32,179 nucleotides of DNA from Flammeovirgaceae bacterium BBD 1991-12 (lineage in GTDB: Bacteria > Bacteroidota > Bacteroidia > Cytophagales > Cyclobacteriaceae): NCBI GenBank assembly GCA_001657315.1, contig LYSV01000068.1:1-32179 (forward strand), written 5' to 3'. The notes beneath the pieces are model-generated. The model was not told the origin of the DNA and ran no database searches. It was given only the letters and a program-made list of their open reading frames with translations. Positions 24,431 to 32,179 of this stretch are shown one piece after another. The position numbers and the translations under genes were made by a program. The first letter of the stretch is position 1. Every line of letters begins with the position of its first letter.

Positions 24431-26140
24431 TCAGTATCCCAAATTTTGTTTAAGCTCCCCGTTCGAAGCCGTGATCTCATCCAACGGTATGGGAAACCAG
24501 TGATGCTGCTCCCCGAACTGTTTACCGGACAGCCCTTCATTGCTATATTCATAGCTTAGGGTGCCATCTCCCGCCCGGGTAATGGAGACCCTGCGTGCAG
24601 GCTGGTTCTCTACATCCATGGCTATTTTCCAGCGTCGCACATCAAAATAGCGGTGCTCCTCAAAGCTTAATTCTATCCGGCGCTCATTATGTATACGGGT
24701 GCGCATATCGTCTTTTGAAAGCCCTGGTAGAAGGTCAGGCATACCTGCCCGGTTCCTTACGGTATTCACTGCATCATATACGGACTGTTCCGGCCCCACG
24801 GCTTCATTTTGAGCTTCAGCATAGTTCAGCAGCACCTCAGCATACCGCATGTAGCGCCAGGGTGAGGAGCCCATTTCATTCCAGTCGTCAAGGGTGATAT
24901 CCTCGCGAATGAATTTCCTCATCAGGTATCCGGTTGGAGACGTGTTCCATGGCTCATTTCCGTCCGGGCTGTCCCGTCCTCCGGGTAAAAAGCTCTCATA
25001 GGGCCTGTCACGGATCATGCTACCGTTGAACACTATAGTGGCGTAAAACCTGGGATCACGATCCACGTAGGGGTCCTGATCGTCATAGCCTGAACCGGGA
25101 TCGTCAATGGGCAGGCCGTTGGACATCTCAAAGTCATCCACAAAGTTCTGCATAGGACAGTTGCCTCCCCAGCCACCGGAGCCATTGGGCCCGTTCATAC
25201 GCTCGATAGGAATAGCACGCCCTCCTGAAAGACTCGTTTCCATGTAGAACCGCATGAAAATATCTTCTTCCGTCATACGGCGCTGCAGAAACAACTGCTG
25301 GTAGTTTTCCGCCGGATCACTATCCAGATTGGTCACCAGGTTGTACTTGCCCATGTCCATGACTGCTTTGGCTGCATCAGCCGCCTTTTGCCACTTCTGC
25401 TGATCGTCCACATCGTCCGTATACAAAGGACTGGCACCATACAGCAGTAGCCTTGACTTCAGGGCCATGGCCGCTCCACGGGTGGCCCGGACTCCATTGT
25501 CATCCGGCAGTCCGGCAATGGCCAGGTCCAGCTCGCTTTCTATATAAGTCACCACCTGTTCTATACTTTTTCTGTCAAAAAGCTCTGAAAAATCGGTGTC
25601 ATCCAGTGATGTTACGCGGTCACCTACCAGGGGGATCTCCCCAAACCCTTTGAGCAGATCGAAATAGCGGTAGGCACGGATAAAGTGAAGCTCAGCTATC
25701 AGCTCCTGTTTCTTGTCTCCCTCGAACGGAGAATCCTCCGAGTCAATGTTTTCCAGCGCCAGGTTCACCTCCCGTATAGCACGGTAGCCCCGGGGCCACG
25801 CCGTGCTCATAAAACCAAAGTTGCTGGGCGTCATCTGGCCACGCTGCACCAGGTAAGTCTGGTCATCGTTGCTGTAGACCGTTTCATCCGATACAGAACT
25901 CCACAGAGCCCAGTGAAACCCCCGGCCAAAACCTGCCGGTGTATCATTCCCGTTATGACCTGGCTCCTTGTCGGCCACCCGTATGCTGGTATACAATCCG
26001 ATCACATAGGCCTCGGCCAGCACAGGGTCCGCCCATACCGCCTGATCCGTAAGGTTCGGACTGTCCACTTCCAGAAAATCCTCGTCACATGCGCTGAACA
26101 AAAAGGATACGGTTATCAGTATGAATAGTATATTTCTCAT
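24431..26140 (-). CDS. SusD/RagB-family nutrient-binding lipoprotein (second pair)
   Basis: This 569-residue lipoprotein has a signal peptide ending in FSAC and DEDFLEVDSPN after the Cys. SusD core signatures are ELHFIRAYRYFDLLKGFGEI, RGAAMALKSRLLLYGASPLY, YAEVLLNYAEAQNEA, VRNRAGMPDLLPG and HNERRIELSFEEHRYFDVRR. It is longer than the SusD of the first locus because of a long middle section (about 250-400). It follows SusC by 5 bp. No hydrolase or regulator accompanies the pair, so the substrate is unknown. Confidence 0.95.
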   Translation of the reverse strand: MRNILFILITVSFLFSACDEDFLEVDSPNLTDQAVWADPVLAEAYVIGLYTSIRVADKEPGHNGNDTPAGFGRGFHWALWSSVSDETVYSNDDQTYLVQRGQMTPSNFGFMSTAWPRGYRAIREVNLALENIDSEDSPFEGDKKQELIAELHFIRAYRYFDLLKGFGEIPLVGDRVTSLDDTDFSELFDRKSIEQVVTYIESELDLAIAGLPDDNGVRATRGAAMALKSRLLLYGASPLYTDDVDDQQKWQKAADAAKAVMDMGKYNLVTNLDSDPAENYQQLFLQRRMTEEDIFMRFYMETSLSGGRAIPIERMNGPNGSGGWGGNCPMQNFVDDFEMSNGLPIDDPGSGYDDQDPYVDRDPRFYATIVFNGSMIRDRPYESFLPGGRDSPDGNEPWNTSPTGYLMRKFIREDITLDDWNEMGSSPWRYMRYAEVLLNYAEAQNEAVGPEQSVYDAVNTVRNRAGMPDLLPGLSKDDMRTRIHNERRIELSFEEHRYFDVRRWKIAMDVENQPARRVSITRAGDGTLSYEYSNEGLSGKQFGEQHHWFPIPLDEITASNGELKQNLGY

Positions 26141-26145
26141 GGCTC

Positions 26146-29100
26146 TTAAAACTTAATATTAACCCCTACGTTGAAAATTTTCTGCTGTGGGTAGAACTGT
26201 CCGCTCCCGCTGTTTCCCTCAGGATCTATGTCTTCCACATCGGTAAAGGTCAGCAGGTTGAATCCACTCACATAAACCCTTGTGGCATCCAATCCTACCT
26301 TTCCAAGCAGTGACCCGGGCAGGTTATAGCCAAGTTCCAGGTTTTTCAATCGCATAAATGCTGTATTCTGCTGCCAGAAATCATTCCGGTTCAGCCCTTC
26401 ATTGATGCTGGAAGAGGTTCGGACATCCACCCTGGGAAATGAACCATTCGGACGGTCCGGGCTCCACCGGTTATCTGCCCAACTGCTGAAAAAGTTACCG
26501 ACCTCACCGGACTCCGCCACTACATACTGCACGGACCTTGCCTGGCCCTGAAGCAGGATGCTGAGATCGAAATTTTTCCAGGAAGCACCCATAGTAACCC
26601 CATAAACGATCTGAGGTACATTCGTAAGATCCTGCCTTACACGATCCAGATCGGTGATCTCTCCGTCACCGTCCACATCCCTGTAGATGAGGTCACCCAA
26701 CTGCTGGCCGGGTAACGTGGGGTTCTGGTCCAGGTCATCCTGGGTACGGAATATACCGACCGCCTCGTACAGCAGATCGGCGCCAAGAGGCTTACCTTTT
26801 CTCAGCTGGTAGTCAGGAACACCCTCGGCATCATCCAGGAACACCACTTCGTTTTTATTATAGGTAAAGTTGGCAGAAGCAAACACCTGCACATTGCTGA
26901 AGCTCTGATTGTAGTTGAGCGCAGCTTCAAATCCATTGTTTTTAACCTCCCCGATATTCTCCTGAGGAATGATAGAGGGCGCACCCCGCTCATCAATGAT
27001 ACCGGAAACCTGCGGCAACGAGCCCTGCCGTGCGGTGAGCAGATCTTCACGTGTTTCACTGAAGTAGTCCAGCTCAAGGTTGAAAAACCTGAACAGTCCT
27101 ATTTCCAGGCCAATATCGAGCTTCCTGGCGGTCTCCCATGTAATTGAGGGGTTGGCAAGCTGGTTAATAATAAATATGGGCAATGGGCTGAGGTTTTCAG
27201 ATACATAGTCGGTCGGGCGCAGCTCAAATGAGTTCAGGTACTGAAATGCATCCACCCGATCATTTCCGAGCTCACCATAAGATGCCCGTAGTTTAAGATT
27301 GTTGATAGCGGAAACATCAAACCACGACTCATCCGACATACGCCACCCTACTGAAACGCTCGGGAAAAAACCAAACCGGTTGTCATCCGCAAAACGTGAA
27401 GAACCGTCATAGCGGAACTGGGCTTCCAGCAGGTACTTCTGGTCGTAATCATACGAGACCCTTCCAAAATAATTCCTCCTTGTAAACTTTTCACTGAAGC
27501 CTCCATTGGTACTTTGCTCAGGCTCAGCACCGCCCAGGTTAAATTCAGGGATCTCAGTAGACAAAAATCCGCTTCTGAATGCCTGGAATTCATTCCGGTC
27601 ATCCTCCTGCTGTTCGTAGGCAGCAAAGGCCTTCACATAGTGCTTACCAAATTCCTTCTCAAAATTAATGCTGAAGTTGGCCGTTTTCAGCGCCGTGTTG
27701 GTCTGCTTTTCGAAAAGCTCCGGAGTACGGCTGTCGGGCCCGCCTACTACTTCATTGAAGCCGGGAGGATCGGTGCTGTTGTCGATCTGGTACACAATGT
27801 AAGGTTTGGCAAATTCCTTTTGCCTGGTAAAACCACGATCTTCAGCATAAAATCCCTTCAGGGAAACACTCTGGAGAAAAGGTAATTTATACTCAAATGT
27901 CATCATGGTATTGAGTATGGTGGTCGGTGATACATCCGTACCCGGTATATCCGTCATCAATATCAGCGGGTTGGCACCGGACTCCACACCGGCTGAAGGC
28001 AGCCCGTTGGAATACCGGATGGGGATGGTAGGATATGTCCGGTAAATAGCGCGGAATATATCCCCGGCGCTGCTGGTAGGAAACTGTCTCTCCTCCTGCC
28101 GGGCGGTGACGTCCAGTCCTACTTTCAGGTTATCCGTGAGGTTAAGGTCAAGGTTGGATCTGAAACTGATCTGATCGTACTCAGTGATACCATTCTCATA
28201 GATACTTTCCTGATGCACCCGGCCCAGCGAAGCAAAATAAGACACTCTTTCACCTCCGCCACGGACGGAAAGATTTTGCATGTCCTGCAATGCAAAATTG
28301 CGAATGGAGGCATCTACCCAGTCAGAATTGGGATAGTTATCGGGATCCGTGCCGTCTCCAAAGCGCCGGATCTCCTCTTCAGAATAGATCTGGTTCATAC
28401 CGCCACCGGGGTTGCGGTAGTAATTGATCTCGTTGAGTATTCTGGCATACGTAGGGGCATCCGCCATGTCCGGCAGTGTGGTAGGTTTTACAAACCCCTG
28501 ATTGTAGGAAAAGTTGAATACCGGCTTACCCTTAACACCCCGTTTTGTGGTGACCAGTATCACCCCGTTCGCTGCCTGCGCGCCATAGATAGCAGCAGAA
28601 GCATCCTTAAGTACGGAAACGCTTTCAATATCATTTGGGTCAAGCCGGTTGAGCCCTCCAAGCCGGTTGGCTACACCATCGATCACCACAAGAGGGTTGT
28701 TGTCTCCGGGTGTGCTTATTCCCCGGATGCGCAGGGTGGCTCCATCGAAGCCCGGTTCACCGGACCGGTTGAGGGCGATCACGCCTGGTACACGTCCTGC
28801 AAACGATGCTGAAAGGTTGGGCTGTGGACTTTTTACGAATTCCTTACCCTCCACAGACGATACCGATCCCGTGAGGGTCTGTTTGGATTGTGTGCCGTAG
28901 CCGACCACTACCACTTCTTCCAGGCCGACCAGATCGAGGCTCATATAAACATCGATCACAGACTCTGAATTTACCGGGATCTCCTCGGGCACATAGCCCA
29001 CAAAACTAAAGATCAGTACGGCACCGTCACTGACCTGAAGGCTGTATTTGCCGAAGTTGTCGGTTATGGTACCTTCCGTAGTGCCTTTTATCAGAATGTT

Positions 29101-29250
29101 CACCCCGGGTAACATCTCCCCGGAGGACCTGTCCTGAACAGTACCCGAAATCGTCCTGGTGCCTTGTCCCCACGCTACGGAAAAGGACATTAAAAGCCCC
29201 AGCGTAATAGTTAAGGGTGGACCTGAACATAGTTTTCGTAGTTTTTTCAT
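26146..29250 (-). CDS. SusC/RagA-family TonB-dependent transporter (second pair)
   Basis: This 1034-residue outer-membrane transporter has a signal peptide to about residue 29 (ending SVAWG), a CarboxypepD_reg-like domain (ISGTVQDRSSGEMLPGVNI, then FSFVGYVPEEI), the VVVVGYGTQ linker near 118-126, plug motifs PLVVIDGVANRLGG and AAIYGAQAANGVILVTTKRG, and the barrel ending ...IFNVGVNIKF. I start it at ATG 29250; an adjacent ATG at 29253 and one at 29277 are also in frame. By eye the pair looks more GC-rich than SusC/SusD of the first locus. It stands alone with repeat DNA on both sides. Confidence 0.95.
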   Translation of the reverse strand: MKKLRKLCSGPPLTITLGLLMSFSVAWGQGTRTISGTVQDRSSGEMLPGVNILIKGTTEGTITDNFGKYSLQVSDGAVLIFSFVGYVPEEIPVNSESVIDVYMSLDLVGLEEVVVVGYGTQSKQTLTGSVSSVEGKEFVKSPQPNLSASFAGRVPGVIALNRSGEPGFDGATLRIRGISTPGDNNPLVVIDGVANRLGGLNRLDPNDIESVSVLKDASAAIYGAQAANGVILVTTKRGVKGKPVFNFSYNQGFVKPTTLPDMADAPTYARILNEINYYRNPGGGMNQIYSEEEIRRFGDGTDPDNYPNSDWVDASIRNFALQDMQNLSVRGGGERVSYFASLGRVHQESIYENGITEYDQISFRSNLDLNLTDNLKVGLDVTARQEERQFPTSSAGDIFRAIYRTYPTIPIRYSNGLPSAGVESGANPLILMTDIPGTDVSPTTILNTMMTFEYKLPFLQSVSLKGFYAEDRGFTRQKEFAKPYIVYQIDNSTDPPGFNEVVGGPDSRTPELFEKQTNTALKTANFSINFEKEFGKHYVKAFAAYEQQEDDRNEFQAFRSGFLSTEIPEFNLGGAEPEQSTNGGFSEKFTRRNYFGRVSYDYDQKYLLEAQFRYDGSSRFADDNRFGFFPSVSVGWRMSDESWFDVSAINNLKLRASYGELGNDRVDAFQYLNSFELRPTDYVSENLSPLPIFIINQLANPSITWETARKLDIGLEIGLFRFFNLELDYFSETREDLLTARQGSLPQVSGIIDERGAPSIIPQENIGEVKNNGFEAALNYNQSFSNVQVFASANFTYNKNEVVFLDDAEGVPDYQLRKGKPLGADLLYEAVGIFRTQDDLDQNPTLPGQQLGDLIYRDVDGDGEITDLDRVRQDLTNVPQIVYGVTMGASWKNFDLSILLQGQARSVQYVVAESGEVGNFFSSWADNRWSPDRPNGSFPRVDVRTSSSINEGLNRNDFWQQNTAFMRLKNLELGYNLPGSLLGKVGLDATRVYVSGFNLLTFTDVEDIDPEGNSGSGQFYPQQKIFNVGVNIKF

Positions 29251-29277
29251 CATAGGATTATAGATTGATTGGAACAT

Positions 29278-29776
29278 AAATTATGCTAGTCAAGTAAGTA
29301 AAAGATCTCTAACACGTACGGGGAACTATCATGCGAATTCGGGGCCTGCATAAGCCAAAACAAAAATCCGGCAACTACCTATAAATATGTTGATTATCAG
29401 ATGGTTAAATTTTTACTTCTCAAGTAATTTATTACCTGATTGCACCTTCAAAATGAAAAGAGCCGACGGTAAGCAGGTATTTTCTTTGCCCCCGGTAATT
29501 ACCGGACTACGAAAATTCCAGCATAACGATCAGGATAAAAAACCTATCAGGGTTTAAGATCCAGGTAGGTTTGTCCGTGTGGAAATGATGATCATTATAC
29601 TCTATAAAATGCGTTGTGTATTAAACCGGGAGAGATTGCCTCCCATATCCTGGCTTAAATAACGTGAATATCGGATAAGGAAAAGGTCAAAAGTACTTCT
29701 TGCCATAGAATGACTGTTATCGCGGGTAATCACATTTTGGAAAACGCATGAAGTGGGATGACAAAATAAAAAATTG
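29278..29776. other. leader and upstream region of the second susC
   Basis: No plausible gene is seen. The region should contain the minus-strand promoter of the SusC/SusD pair. Visible structure is a perfect 14-bp palindrome CCGGTAATTACCGG at 29492-29505, listed separately, and short inverted AACCTA/TAGGTT near 29540-29570. A 60-codon minus-strand frame at 29602-29784 has no signature and is probably spurious. Confidence 0.45.
29492..29505. promoter_or_regulatory. perfect 14-bp palindrome upstream of second susC
   Basis: CCGGTAATTACCGG is a perfect palindrome about 240 bp before the SusC start, in otherwise featureless DNA. It may be an operator for an unlinked regulator. There is no other support. 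Confidence 0.35.
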
Positions 29777-30260
29777 AACGTCACTGATGAGTGAGGTACG
29801 AGCGAAGAAGTCCACAGGACTCCTCACAGAGTCCTGAGGATCCACGGGATTCTCCACAGGATTCAGCGAATGTGAACGTGAGCAGTCCCCTGATCGGGAA
29901 GGGGATTGCCTGTCTGCCGTATTACTTTAGAAGGCAGGCTTCACCTCAAACCCCACAATCCAACGCTGGTGTTCGCAATGACGATTAAGATGTAGTATGT
30001 CATGGGTAGCCTGCCTGTCGCAGGCGGGCTTCTTCCTTTTGCTTTGTTTCACTCATCAATGACGAATTACTCCCCCTTTGAAGGGCCCCGGGGGTGTTAT
30101 ACTATTTTTCGGTGCCACAAACCCTGGAATAAACCTGCCTTTGTCGGCAGACTTGTTCAGGACCCCAAACAACACTGACCTTTCCATTAAGGATGGATCT
30201 CTCACTTCGTTCAAAATGACAACGATATAATACACACTTGTCATCCCGACCACAGGGAGA
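29777..30260. repeat. degenerate intergenic palindromic repeats
   Basis: Non-coding DNA made of the same kind of material as 23961-24278. It opens with AACGTCACTG near 29778 and has an inverse end GCAATGACGATT near 29977-29988. Internal hairpins include AGGACTC/GAGTCCT near 29817-29836 and CCTGCCTGTCGCAGGCGGG near 30011-30029. It closes with GTCATCCCGACCACAGGGAG near 30241. Small frames in it have no protein features. Confidence 0.5.
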
Positions 30261-30318
30261 GATATTTACTCCTCCTTCTTTGGTGCAGGTTGTAGCTACG
30301 TCTTAATTATAGATTTTG

Positions 30319-30523
30319 CCCTGCAACTGTGCCAGATGGTTTCGCGCTCTGCGAAAACGCCCTCCACCGCTGCGGGACGGTTTCTAACACCTGGAAAAGG
30401 CCCTGCAACTGTGCGAGGCGATTTCCAGCACCTGGAAAACGCCGTGCACTGCTGCGAGATGGTTTCGCGCTCTGCTAAAATGCCTTGCAGCCCTGCGGGA
30501 CGGTCTTCGGGCCGGGTCGCGCA
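30319..30523. repeat. five contiguous 41-bp tandem repeats
   Basis: Units start at 30319, 30360, 30401, 30442 and 30483, each exactly 41 bp, beginning CCcTGCA/CCcTCCA and carrying a CTGyGmGAnGG-type segment then a hairpin. The hairpin is 7+3+7: unit 1 TTTCGCG/TGCGAAA (30340-30356), unit 3 TTTCCAG/CTGGAAA (30422-30438). Arms are partly broken in units 2, 4 and 5. Because 41 is not a multiple of three and the units are adjoining, neither protein repeats nor CRISPR spacers explain it. Confidence 0.75.
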
Positions 30524-30629
30524 GACAGGTTGTCCCGCATCGTTGAGAGTGGGAAATCCAGCTTGCCAGGTTCACGAGGGGTAGTATGCATGCCAGGGGC
30601 GTATGAGTAAAAGAAGTCCCTCACTTCAA

Positions 30630-30684
30630 CCACCGAAGCATGGCGAAGGTGGTCTTTTCAGTCACCGTAGCTTTAGCGAAGGTG
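30630..30684. repeat. pair of short hairpin repeats
   Basis: Two related units, CCACCGAAGCATGGCGAAGG (30630-30649, continuing TGG) and CACCGTAGCTTTAGCGAAGG (30663-30682, continuing TG), each begin with CACC and end with GCGAAGGTG, so each can fold on itself. From 30685 to 30947 I see only AT-rich leader sequence, with no clear promoter box. Confidence 0.45.
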
Positions 30685-30947
30685 AACATTTGCCATTTAT
30701 CGCATAGATTCTAATGGTTTTCGCATAGTCTATTCACCCCCTCCTCCGTCAACTTTGTATTCTTTAGAAGACTTAATATTATATAAATAAAACAAGTGGA
30801 AAGTATGGTGGATCAGGCAGATAGCCATTGGCTTGCTACCCCTGATTTCCTGGCAATGAATGACACAACAAATCTGCCCAATAGCTACGATCATGAGAAA
30901 CTTCAATTTTAACCATGTTCCTGATAATTAATCAAAGACCAAAGATC

Positions 30948-32179
30948 ATGAAAAAACAATTACTATTAATAATAGTTGCTATCTGTTTAACGAGCCTTAC
31001 CACTTATGGTCAACAAAATGAAGGAGACCAATTTGAGATTGATGATATCACATACAAAATTACCTCTACCTCTCCAAACGAAGTAGAGGTGGTGGGCTAT
31101 ACCGGTACGACAAAAGAGGTGACCATTGAGGATGAGGTCACCTACCAAAATATCGGTTACAAGGTGACCGCTATTGGCAAGAGTGCTTTTCAGGAAAAGG
31201 GATTGACTGAGGTGACCATACCCAACAGTGTGACCAGTATCGGGAATCATGCTTTTGGCGATAACCAATTGAGCGAGGTGATCTTACCCGATGGTGTAAT
31301 CAGTATTGGAACAGCAGCTTTTGAGAAAAACGGAATGTCCAGCTTGACCATACCCAGCACGGTGACCAGTATTGGTGATTGGGCTTTTTATATAAACCAA
31401 TTGACTAGTGTAGAGATACCCAATAGTCTGACCAGTATTGGAGAAGCAATTTTTCGCGACAATCTACTGACAGAGGTTATTCTACCCAATGGATTGACCA
31501 GTATTGGAAAGATGGCTTTTCGAGACAACCGTTTCACCGAGGTGACCATACCGGCGAATGTAGAAAATATAGGGCAACGAGCCTTTAGTGGAAACCCCAA
31601 TCTTGCCCTGGTGACGGTGAAGGCTAACGATCCCCCAGCGCTCCCTGCAGATGCCTTTCAAAATCCAGGCCGTGACCAAATAGATGTGATCGTTCCCAGG
31701 GGTACCCCTGCCGGTAGTATCAAAACTGCTTATGAAGCTGCTGAATGGACAAATTTTGCATCCATCACGGAAGGGATTGAGCTTTTAATAGAAGGCGCGC
31801 CGTCAGAAATAGAAAGTTTAAGCCCTTTTGATATTACCTTCCAGTTTGCCAGGGATGTAACAGGTTTTACGGTAGGTGACATTAGTTTGGACCATGCTAC
31901 ACTCAGTGATTTTACAGGGGACGGTTCCAGCTATACGGTTAAAGTGACACCTATATCCTGTGAGGGTACCATTACCATTAATGTCCCTGAAGATGTAGCG
32001 GAATATGCGCCCGGTTTCCCCAATTTGGAAGCAAGTGCAACGATAGCGGTCAAGGCTACCCCATCTGCGCCAACGGTAAGTAGTTCGCCCGTGGAATACT
32101 GTGTGGGCGAGACGGCCACTGCATTGACGGCGACAGGAGATAACCTGTTATGGTATACCTCCGGGACGGGAGGAACGGG
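30948..32179 (+). CDS. BspA-type leucine-rich-repeat and Ig-like secreted protein, 3' end outside window
   Basis: The open frame continues past the window (410 codons plus 2 bases seen). Residues 1-22 are a signal peptide (LLLIIVAICLTSLTTYGQQ). Residues about 72-225 are seven 23-residue BspA/LRR_5 repeats of the form TSIGxxAFxxNxLTEVxIPN. At 283-369 there is a bacterial Ig-like domain similar to the Big_12 type (FDITFQFARDVTGFTVGDI). From about 375 an Ig_7 (CHU_C-associated) module begins (PVEYCVGETATALTATGDNL). Such Ig-like arrays often belong to proteins exported by the type IX system and displayed on the cell surface, with an adhesive role, but the C-terminal sorting domain is not visible here. 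Confidence 0.88.
   Translation, partial: MKKQLLLIIVAICLTSLTTYGQQNEGDQFEIDDITYKITSTSPNEVEVVGYTGTTKEVTIEDEVTYQNIGYKVTAIGKSAFQEKGLTEVTIPNSVTSIGNHAFGDNQLSEVILPDGVISIGTAAFEKNGMSSLTIPSTVTSIGDWAFYINQLTSVEIPNSLTSIGEAIFRDNLLTEVILPNGLTSIGKMAFRDNRFTEVTIPANVENIGQRAFSGNPNLALVTVKANDPPALPADAFQNPGRDQIDVIVPRGTPAGSIKTAYEAAEWTNFASITEGIELLIEGAPSEIESLSPFDITFQFARDVTGFTVGDISLDHATLSDFTGDGSSYTVKVTPISCEGTITINVPEDVAEYAPGFPNLEASATIAVKATPSAPTVSSSPVEYCVGETATALTATGDNLLWYTSGTGGT

Noticed and set aside
29602-29784. 60-codon minus-strand ORF upstream of the second susC
   Set aside because: It has no domain, no good start context, and partly overlaps repeat DNA.
29791-29988. 65-codon ORF starting MRYERRSPQD
   Set aside because: It lies entirely in palindromic repeat DNA, and its residues reflect repeated CAGGA/CCACAGG sequence.
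30319-30523. CRISPR array
   Set aside because: The 41-bp units adjoin directly with no unique spacers, and the units differ from each other throughout.
30336-30584. 82-codon plus-strand ORF in the tandem repeats
   Set aside because: The 41-bp period shifts frame at each unit and the translation has no protein-like features; it is a by-product of high GC.

Overview
The window looks like a chromosomal segment of a Bacteroidota (Bacteroidetes) bacterium, plausibly a free-living Cytophagales-type glycan degrader. The support is two SusC/SusD outer-membrane nutrient-uptake pairs, lipoproteins with Bacteroidota-style signal peptides, a BspA-like leucine-rich-repeat protein followed by Ig-like modules common in this phylum, and moderate GC. 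No rRNA, tRNA, CRISPR array, phage gene or intact transposase was seen.

Region 1 (about 260-16380, minus strand) is one large polysaccharide utilisation locus. Its order in the direction of transcription is: LacI-type repressor, secreted GH38 alpha-mannosidase-like hydrolase, sugar-porter MFS transporter, cupin, RraA-like aldolase-family protein, SDR oxidoreductase, UxuA-type mannonate dehydratase, SusC, SusD, cytoplasmic lactonase, LamG-domain lipoprotein, and a rho-independent terminator. Most intergenic gaps are below 20 bp. Two near-perfect LacI-type operators (core ACTAAAnCGnTTTAGT) lie between the repressor gene and the mannosidase. A third lies inside the locus before the last gene, so all three could be controlled by the neighbouring LacI protein. 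Taken together, the enzymes allow a non-phosphorylative route: mannoside to mannose (GH38), mannonolactone (SDR), mannonate (lactonase), 2-keto-3-deoxygluconate (UxuA), then aldol cleavage (RraA-like). This is inference, but enzyme families and predicted locations fit it.

Region 2 (16780-19900, plus strand) is a three-gene cassette: a secreted protein joining a DUF2723-like segment to a formylglycine-generating-enzyme-like fold, an ECF sigma factor starting on the very next base, and an overlapping single-pass membrane protein that may be its anti-sigma partner. A perfect 16-bp palindrome sits just upstream.

Region 3 (19945-23985) holds a minus-strand pair (DUF819 membrane protein and a secreted M20-family peptidase, coupled by a 1-base overlap). 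Divergent from it is a plus-strand pair: a MarR regulator preceded by a perfect 8+2+8 palindrome, and a PaiA-like polyamine N-acetyltransferase.

Region 4 (23960-29250) has a second SusC/SusD pair on the minus strand with no enzymes or regulator beside it. It is bordered on both sides by intergenic repeat DNA, including a 318-bp MITE-like element and, further upstream, five contiguous 41-bp tandem repeats whose central hairpin is kept with changed arm sequences in two units.

Region 5 (30948 to the window end, plus strand) is the 5' part of a large secreted BspA-type leucine-rich-repeat / Ig-like protein that runs off the window.
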